From Baffinella frigidus (Eukaryota > Cryptophyceae > Cryptomonadales > Baffinellaceae), in the NCBI GenBank assembly GCA_026770585.1, contig MU646339.1, positions 445,571 to 455,714 of the forward strand: DNA of 10,144 nucleotides, in the 5' to 3' direction. The translations under genes were made by a program, and so were the position numbers. The notes below the pieces were generated by a model, which saw only the letters and a program-made list of their open reading frames with translations, ran no database searches and had not been told where the DNA came from. Below, one piece after another: positions 7,601 to 10,144 of this stretch. Position 1 is the first letter of the stretch. Every line of letters begins with the position of its first letter.

Positions 7601-8530
7601 GGGCATGCTCGTCTCGCTCACGGGTGCGCCTTCTTCTTCCAGTTTCTATTGACTATTCTCAGGTTGATAAGGCACACGGGTGCGCCGCCCTAGCCTTTCT
7701 TCATAAAATGCATTAATTAATGCACACGGTGAACCCTTTTTTAAAAAAACGGCCCGTTTTCCCCCCGATTTGCCCAGTCCGGTTCACCACACTTCGTTTT
7801 TTAATCTGGGACCTGCATACTCCTAAGTGGACGAACCCCGAAAGTGGAGCAGCGTTTTCCGGCGAGCGACGTGGCGAGATCCCCACTAAACCCTAAACCC
7901 CAAACCTTAAACCCCAAACCCCAAGCCCCAAACCCTAACCCCCAAAATCTGAACCCCAAACCCCAAACCCGAACCCCAACCCCCCAAACCCAAACCCAAA
8001 ACCCCAAACCCCAAACACCAAACCCCAAACCCCAAACCCTAACCCCTAAACCCTAACCAGCGCCGAAGAAGTGCTCAGAGAAGTTTTTCGGGAGGCATCT
8101 CATCGGGATGCGCTGGGTGCCTGATCGGGTCTCTCTCCCTCTCCACTAAACACTAAACACTAAACCTTGAACCTTGAACCTTAAACCCTAAATCCTGAAC
8201 CTTAAACCCTAAGCCAGGTCGTCGAGAAGTTCAACCTTGACATTCCAAAATACACTGGTGCGCCCTAAACCCTAGATCCTAGACCCTAAACCCCAAACCC
8301 CAAACCCTAAACCCTAAACCCTAAACCCTAAACTCTAAATCCTAAACAGTAGATTCTACACCCCAGACCCTAGAACCTAGAACCTAGAACCTAGAACCTA
8401 GAACCTAGAACCTAAAACATAGAACTTGGACCCTAGAACTTGGACCCTAGACCCTAGAACCTAGAACTTGGACCCTAGACCCTAAACCGTGCGAAAGATT
8501 GCGCCATCAGAGGAACGACCAAGCGGTTGG
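4104..8530 (+). CDS. NAD(P)HX epimerase, YjeF_N family, eight-exon model
   Basis: Joined exons: 4104-4601, 5171-5293, 6233-6324, 6803-6843, 7549-7623, 8061-8128, 8218-8257 and 8498-8530, about 323 codons. All introns are GT..AG and all phases agree. The enzyme family converts R-NAD(P)HX to S-NAD(P)HX so that the dehydratase can repair the damaged cofactor. Family hallmarks in order are GKGNNGGD (residues 145-152), VVDGIFGFSYQG (208-219), IDVPSGWD (247-254), SLTAPK (274-279) and a C-terminal IPKYTGD. Residues 1-22 form a signal peptide ending V-S-A-F. A basic, acid-free Ser/Ala stretch follows to about residue 70, which is the bipartite plastid presequence of complex-plastid algae (inference). 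The start at 4104 was chosen because it begins the signal peptide; an in-frame ATG at 3909 would bury it behind 65 residues. The exact C-terminus is open: exon 8 ends at a GT inside a G-rich heptamer, and reading through would stop at 8680. Introns are unusually built (heptamers, partial exon copies, a hairpin insertion). Confidence 0.9.
4879..4945 (+). pseudogene. Decoy copy 1 of exon 2, 5' part
   Basis: Reads VEVVYPEPQEAEPF, as the true exon does apart from one Thr-to-Ala change, then diverges and reaches a stop. The acceptor dinucleotide is lost. Confidence 0.85.
5044..5130 (+). pseudogene. Decoy copy 2 of exon 2, frameshifted
   Basis: It has an intact CAG acceptor and VEVVYPEPQETEP, then a one-base deletion and TAA. 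Similarity to exon 2 continues past the shift, to about 5130. If used by the spliceosome it would yield a truncated product. Confidence 0.82.
5171..5293 (+). CDS. NAXE exon 2
   Basis: 41 codons from VEVVYPEPQETEPF to ELPETPSEYYM, phase 0 at both ends. Acceptor CGAAACATAG, donor GTAACGCC. It continues directly from GYK of exon 1 as the family's second strand-helix unit. Five partial, decayed copies of this exon surround it. Confidence 0.88.
5308..5446. mobile_element. 139-bp MITE-like hairpin element with CCAG duplication
   Basis: Arms of about 43 bp (5308-5350 and 5404-5446) are inverted copies with a few mismatches; the outermost 20 bases, CTCTGTCCCACTTGATTTCG, are perfect. Direct repeats CCAG flank it (5304-5307, 5447-5450), as expected of a 4-bp target-site duplication. 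It sits 10 bp after the donor of exon 2. The sister unit at 5548-5580 lacks it. No coding capacity. Confidence 0.85.
5491..5547 (+). pseudogene. Copy of the 3' half of exon 2 with donor
   Basis: 19 codons, DLGMVVSAELPETPSEYYM, followed by the donor GTAACACC. It is nearly identical to the end of exon 2 at protein level, but lacks the 5' half and a good acceptor. Confidence 0.85.
5592..5611 (+). pseudogene. Short decayed fragment of exon 2
   Basis: The fragment GACTCCGGGATTATCATCA resembles the GACCTTGGGATCGTTATC part of exon 2. It is preceded by the same CTGCTCCGAGAG leader as the copy at 5491, so it is a second, more eroded unit of the same tandem series. Confidence 0.7.
5722..5761 (+). pseudogene. 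Most decayed copy of the exon 2 3' edge
   Basis: ATCTCCGCGGGACC, then TGATTACTTCATGGTCCCACC, parallel the end of exon 2 and its donor, with internal deletions and GTCC instead of GTAA at the donor. Confidence 0.65.
5770..5994. repeat. C-rich heptamer arrays (CCCTGAA, CCCTCAA, CCCGAAA)
   Basis: Successive blocks keep 7-bp spacing but change unit. CCCTAAA/CCCTGAA (about 5770-5826) is followed by CACTGAA-like units, then CCCTCAA (5879-5908), then CCCGAAA (5943-5972). Confidence 0.9.
5995..6062 (+). pseudogene. Copy of the 5' part of exon 3
   Basis: Reads VDDGIFGFSYQA and PYDAMIA, then breaks into heptamer-like sequence. Acceptor-like CCCGAAAG precedes it, and the same CGAAACCTTGAACC leader lies upstream of both this copy and the true exon. 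It lacks the 3' end and donor. Confidence 0.85.
6233..6324 (+). CDS. NAXE exon 3: IFGF motif
   Basis: Acceptor AACCTTACAG, donor GTACCCTACACCC. 30 codons plus two bases: VVDGIFGFSYQG, then PYDAMIAKLKDYND. The Asp-Gly-Ile-Phe-Gly-Phe run corresponds to the conserved DAIFGF of the family. This copy is chosen over 5995 because only it continues into the KLKDYND part and a usable donor. Confidence 0.88.
6383..6423 (+). pseudogene. Copy of the 3' half of exon 3 with donor
   Basis: DAIMAFLKNYNDG followed by the donor GTACCC, matching DAMIAKLKDYNDG of the true exon. It lacks the IFGF half. Confidence 0.85.
6581..6780. repeat. CCCTAAA / CCCCAAA arrays in intron 3
   Basis: Near-perfect CCCTAAA runs (6585-6625, 6668-6700, 6711-6740) alternate with CCCCAAA. 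One CTCCAGCTTG unit interrupts them. Confidence 0.92.
6803..6843 (+). CDS. NAXE exon 4: IDVPSG microexon
   Basis: 41 nt with acceptor CCAAACCTCTCAG and donor GTAAACCCC. One base completes Gly238, then FGKCELVCIDVPS and the first base of Gly252. It is an island of unique sequence between heptamer arrays, and exact phase agreement on both sides supports it. Confidence 0.85.
6981..7020. repeat. ACACAAT heptamer array
   Basis: About five units of ACACAAT keep the 7-bp spacing although the sequence no longer resembles CCCTAAA. Flanking CACTAAACAATAAA stretches look like intermediates. Confidence 0.85.
7057..7101 (+). pseudogene. Decoy exon 5 start, copy a
   Basis: Acceptor GTAAATCCAG, then W-D-V-D-V-G-P-P-Q-E-A-K-M-P, after which CCCTAAACCC takes over. 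No 3' half and no donor. Confidence 0.88.
7197..7240 (+). pseudogene. Decoy exon 5 start, copy b
   Basis: Acceptor TTACAACCAG, then W-D-V-H-V-G-P-S-A-E-A-K-I-P, then AACTAAACCCC. Same break point as copy a. Confidence 0.88.
7327..7376 (+). pseudogene. Decoy exon 5 start, copy c
   Basis: Acceptor GTAAATCCAG, as in copy a, then W-D-M-D-V-G-P-P-A-E-A-K-M-P-L. Similarity to the true exon runs a few bases further than in a and b before the heptamer sequence begins. Confidence 0.88.
7549..7623 (+). CDS. NAXE exon 5: GWDVDVG to SLT
   Basis: 75 nt (2+72+1). Acceptor AAAAACAG, donor GTGCGCCTTC. Encodes WDVDVGPPAEATM and LYPGMLVSLT. It is the only one of four neighbouring copies that contains the 3' half and a donor. 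Confidence 0.85.
7624..8060 (+). other. NAXE intron 5
   Basis: The first 260 bp are unique, with a second CACGGGTGCGCC resembling the donor (about 7674-7686), a perfect palindrome TGCATTAATTAATGCA (7709-7724) and a T/A-run hairpin near 7737-7750. A unique island (7808-7883) could be an exon remnant but matches nothing I know. The rest (7884-8058) is CCCTAAA/CCCCAAA heptamers with AACCCCCAA slips. Confidence 0.8.
8061..8128 (+). CDS. NAXE exon 6: APKKC segment
   Basis: 68 nt with acceptor CCCTAACCAG and donor GTCTCTCTCCC, ending phase 0. Two bases complete Ala277, then PKKCSEKFFGRHLIGMRWVP. It aligns in kind with the family's APK..C...F.G.H..GGRF.P segment. Confidence 0.85.
8129..8217 (+). 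repeat. NAXE intron 6, mostly heptamers
   Basis: A short 89-nt intron of CACTAAA, CCTTGAA and CCTTAAA units after a CTCTCTCCCTCTCC pyrimidine tract. It shows how small an intron built this way can be. Confidence 0.85.
8218..8257 (+). CDS. NAXE exon 7: C-terminal IPKYTG
   Basis: 40 nt with acceptor CCTAAGCCAG and donor GTGCGCCCTAAACCC. VVEKFNLDIPKYT plus one base. If unspliced, the heptamer itself supplies an immediate in-frame TAA (GGT GCG CCC TAA), giving an alternative end at 8269. Confidence 0.8.
8258..8497 (+). repeat. NAXE intron 7, CCCTAAA and CCTAGAA arrays
   Basis: CCCTAAA/CCCCAAA (8262-8345) is followed by about seven CCTAGAA units (8367-8412), then ACTTGGACCCTAG units. The CCTAGAA block is the one intronic array here whose unit contains AG. 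Confidence 0.88.
8498..8530 (+). CDS. NAXE exon 8 (probable)
   Basis: Acceptor GTGCGAAAG (weak, the same CGAAAG type as the decoy exon at 5995) and donor GTAGGGTTTATGG. It completes Asp313 and adds CAIRGTTKRL, fitting the family ending (Y-P/T-G-x-D-C-V-x-R). Its phase agrees with exon 7. The next exon is not found: the plus-strand exon candidate at 9708 would give a stop in the phase required here. Confidence 0.6.
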
Positions 8531-8567
8531 GTAGGGTTTATGGTTGGGGTTTTAAGGTCCAGGGTCC
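8531..8567. repeat. Short G-rich heptamer patch
   Basis: GTAGGGTTTATGGTTGGGG, then mixed units. The polarity is opposite to the upstream NAXE introns, which may mark the end of the transcript or a newly captured segment. Confidence 0.7.
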
Positions 8568-8773
8568 AGGGTCTAGGGTTGAGGATACAGGAGGGAGTGG
8601 CCGCGGATGCAGATCTGCCACGCCAGAGGGCTCGAAACATCCACTTTTGACATCTTTCAGGGGAAATTCCCTGAATACTTAAGTCAACGACGCCGACGCC
8701 AGATCTGGCGTGGATAAGGCGTCGGTTTCCCTCGAGCCCTCTGGCGTGGTGGGTTGGACAGCTGAGGGTCGTT
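8568..8773. repeat. Duplicated unit, copy with insertion
   Basis: Left part 8568-8617 and right part 8750-8773 together match 8852-8925 (GGGTTGAGGA-ACAGGAGGGAGTG, GCGGATGCAG, GGGTTGG..G.CTGAGG.TCGTT). The middle is a hairpin element absent from the other copy. Confidence 0.88.
8618..8749. mobile_element. 132-bp MITE-like hairpin element with TG duplication
   Basis: Terminal inverted repeats CCACGCCAGAGGGCTCGA (8618-8635) and its complement (8732-8749) are perfect over 18 bp. TG flanks both sides (8616-8617, 8750-8751). Inside are a perfect 16-bp palindrome ACGCCAGATCTGGCGT (8696-8711) and a TTCAGGG/CCCTGAA hairpin (8656-8675). No coding capacity. A lone end, CACGCCAGAGGGC, lies at 8822-8834. 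Confidence 0.85.
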
Positions 8774-8851
8774 ACAGATGGGGGAAAGCGAGGTTGAATA
8801 AGTTGACTTACACGACCGCTTCACGCCAGAGGGCAAGTTAGGTTCAGGGTG

Positions 8852-8925
8852 CAGGGTCGAGGGTTGAGGACACAGGAGGGAGTGACAGCGGATGCAGTTC
8901 TGGGTTGGGCGGCTGAGGATCGTTG
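8852..8925. repeat. Duplicated unit, empty-site copy
   Basis: Matches the flanks of the 8618-8749 element as one uninterrupted sequence (GCAGTTCTGGGTTGG across the insertion point). Confidence 0.88.
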
Positions 8926-8936
8926 CTGCGAAACGG

Positions 8937-9147
8937 GACTACAGAACATCCCGGGCAGATAACCTGTAGCCCGAAGGCTGCAGCCTTTTGACCAGATACT
9001 AAGCAAAACGCAATGCACAAGAAGGGTTCAGCGGTCGAACGGAGGCTACACGTTCGGATGCTACACGTTCGGAGGCTGCACGTTCGACCGCTGAACCCTT
9101 CTTGTGCATTGTGTTTTGCTTATTATCTGGTTGGGTTTTCTGTAGTC
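8937..9147. mobile_element. Large inverted-repeat element with triplicated loop
   Basis: Inner arms 8991-9041 and 9081-9131 are inverted copies with few mismatches (key part AAGAAGGGTTCAGCGGTCGA). Outer ends GACTACAGAA (8937) and TTCTGTAGTC (9138-9147) also pair. The left arm holds about 45 extra bp between two CAGATA motifs, suggesting a later insertion. The centre is a 15-bp unit, CGGAGGCTACACGTT, in three tandem copies (9040-9084). The plus ORF at 9013-9213 simply reads across the arms. Confidence 0.8.
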
Positions 9148-9421
9148 AGAGGAAGAGGGGAGGCGGTGAGGTGGGCCCTTTGGCTGGTAGATTTTTGGAT
9201 CACTCTATGCTAGGCTCGAGAGTAGAACAGAAGGAGGAGAAGAATTCTGAGGAGCATTGTGTGGCATGTAGAAGAACTAAACCCTATTAGACCCCAGACC
9301 CTAATCACTGCACCATAAACCCTAAAGCCTAAACCGTAACAGATCGGAGCACATGGACCACAGCGGTGGCTCCGGGGCTTCCGGACATCTCCTCGAAGAC
9401 TGCGCCCACTCAGGTTTTGTA
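9148..9421. other. Unassigned sequence
   Basis: Apart from the heptamer patch at 9280-9340, I see only a short plus frame from an ATG at 9353 (MDHSGGSGASGHLLEDCAHS onward, 36 codons, stop 9461-9463). It could be the first exon of the gene continuing at 9708, but there is no firm donor. Confidence 0.3.
9280..9340. repeat. Short C-rich heptamer patch
   Basis: Degenerate CCCTATT, CCCTAAT and CCCTAAA units with 7-bp spacing, C-rich on plus. Confidence 0.7.
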
Positions 9422-9450
9422 CCTCTGCCTCACGCGGGTTGGCTGTCAGA
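9422..9450. repeat. Empty-site copy for the 9525-9678 element
   Basis: CTCTGCCTCACGCGGGTTGG and CTGTCAGA form one run here, while the same flanks at 9512-9524 and 9679-9697 are split by the hairpin element. The upstream context differs, so only a short unit is duplicated. Confidence 0.85.
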
Positions 9451-9524
9451 TTCTCAAAGGTGAACTATCGGCGATTTCCTGTCCACCTTAGGCTTCCACT
9501 GCGCGGGCTAGCTCTGCCTCACTC

Positions 9525-9678
9525 TAATCCGGGGACATGTTTAATTTAAAAGAGAATGAATCCCTATTTGTTCATAGGAGTTGGACGAAGGTTAGTTAGT
9601 GCCCTAAGTAGATTTGTTTAGGGCCAGAATCCGGTTCGATAGGCCATTCTCTTTTAAATTAAACATGTTCCCGGATGA
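9525..9678. mobile_element. 154-bp MITE-like hairpin element with ACTC duplication
   Basis: Inverted arms 9525-9558 and 9645-9678 match with two mismatches over 34 bp (TAATCCGGGGACATG outer, TTAATTTAAAAGAGAATG inner). ACTC flanks both sides (9521-9524, 9679-9682), a 4-bp target duplication. The empty sister lies at 9422-9450. It is AT-rich inside and carries no gene. Confidence 0.88.
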
Positions 9679-9707
9679 ACTCGGGTTGGCTGTCAGACTA
9701 TTCTCAG

Positions 9708-9778
9708 GTTGACATACTGGGTCTGCGGTACAACCCCGTCAAGTTCGACGCGGGAAAGAGCCCGGGCTCGCCAGATTG
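9708..9778 (+). CDS. Exon candidate, unknown protein
   Basis: After the acceptor ACTATTCTCAG the frame reads VDILGLRYNPVKFDAGKSPG to SPDW, with donor GTGAGCCTAAA (the best consensus donor in the window). If it starts at phase 0 it ends at phase 2. It does not join exon 8 of NAXE in phase, so exons are missing or it belongs to a new gene. I do not recognise the protein. Strong splice sites and codon-like composition support it. Confidence 0.5.
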
Positions 9779-9956
9779 GTGAGCCTAAATGGACTGAAAC
9801 AGAGGTAGGTCTTCGCACGAAGCCCCTCCGGATGCCTGTTGACCAGGGGTGGACGCGACTGGGTCAGGGTTTAGGTCTTGGGGGTTTAAGGCATGTTGGT
9901 ACATGGTGGCCATGTTGCTTTCGATCCGTGATCACCGCACGTTTCTCTCTCGCATT

Positions 9957-9992
9957 AAAATGGTTGACGCGGCTGCGGCCGTGGTTTCCGCC
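9957..9992 (+). pseudogene. Decayed copy of the last exon
   Basis: KMVDAAAAVVSA parallels KMVDASAAVAS of the exon at 10108. The acceptor is missing (CGCATTAAAATGG), so it looks like another exon-edge duplicate. A 13-bp inverted repeat follows directly. Confidence 0.6.
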
Positions 9993-9996
9993 AACG

Positions 9997-10054
9997 AAAA
10001 TTACTACACAACGTGGTCTTACTAGCAATAGTAAAGCATCCGTGTAGTAATTTT
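9997..10054. repeat. 13-bp inverted repeat between exon copies
   Basis: AAAATTACTACAC (9997-10009) and GTGTAGTAATTTT (10042-10054) are perfect inverted copies around a 32-nt loop. It could be a small foldback element. Confidence 0.75.
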
Positions 10055-10107
10055 TGTACGCCATAATCTAACGTTTATTTTTAAACTAACGTTGATGTTC
10101 GTTTCAG

Positions 10108-10144
10108 GTGAAAATGGTCGACGCGTCAGCCGCTGTAGCGTCGC
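10108..10144 (+). CDS. Exon candidate, cut by window end
   Basis: Acceptor GTTCGTTTCAG, then VKMVDASAAVAS, running off the edge. A copy of its beginning lies at 9957. Identity unknown. Confidence 0.5.
   Translation, partial: MKMVDASAAVAS

Noticed and set aside
9709-10047. 112-codon plus ORF
   Set aside because: It runs through the donor at 9779 and through the decayed exon copy in another frame. The frame VDILGLRYN with clean splice sites is a better reading.
1-10144. CRISPR array
   Set aside because: The repeats are 7-bp tandem units or junction duplications without uniform repeat-spacer spacing, in a spliced eukaryotic context.
8531-10144. Pyridoxamine-phosphate oxidase domain fused after NAXE, as in plants
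   Set aside because: I looked for it because such fusions are known, but no exon here carries recognisable oxidase motifs.
1-10144. Dinoflagellate spliced-leader relic
   Set aside because: No match to the conserved 22-nt leader was seen on either strand by eye, so this gives no support for a dinoflagellate.

Overview
This window is eukaryotic nuclear DNA. It contains spliced genes with GT..AG introns and large amounts of a plant/algal-type telomere heptamer (TTTAGGG and variants) inside the chromosome. The one recognisable gene starts with a hydrophobic signal peptide ending in V-S-A-F, followed by a basic, Ser/Ala-rich, acid-free stretch. That is the bipartite presequence typical of algae with a complex red-lineage plastid (stramenopile, haptophyte, cryptophyte or dinoflagellate). 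I cannot place the species more closely.

Layout. Positions 1-1150 are G-rich heptamer arrays interrupted by short exon-like islands read on the minus strand, including one 51-nt exon present twice. Positions 1150-2280 are mostly unique sequence with no firm gene, a 132-bp near-perfect palindrome and a TTTCGGG-type array. Positions 2945-2283 (minus) hold three exons that join in phase and end at a stop: an unrecognised Cys-rich protein. Positions 2950-4100 are the space between two divergent genes, with a 160-170-bp direct repeat in two copies. Positions 4104-8530 (plus) carry a gene for NAD(P)HX epimerase (YjeF N-terminal domain, NAXE), which I could rebuild from eight exons whose phases all agree. 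Positions 8531-9700 contain several hairpin, MITE-like elements. Positions 9708-10144 hold further plus-strand exon candidates of unknown identity, continuing beyond the window.

The striking feature is how the introns are built. Most NAXE introns, and both neighbours' introns, are largely degenerate 7-bp arrays. The C-rich (CCCTAAA) strand is almost always the sense strand, and the polarity switches between the two divergent genes. Several introns also contain partial copies of the adjoining exon together with its splice junction. Pieces of the 5' edge lie upstream of the real exon and pieces of the 3' edge lie downstream. Three hairpin elements sit in one copy of a local duplication while the sister copy is empty or nearly empty, which dates them as recent insertions. 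Together this suggests a genome whose introns grow by heptamer spread, junction-anchored tandem duplication and insertion of short hairpin elements.
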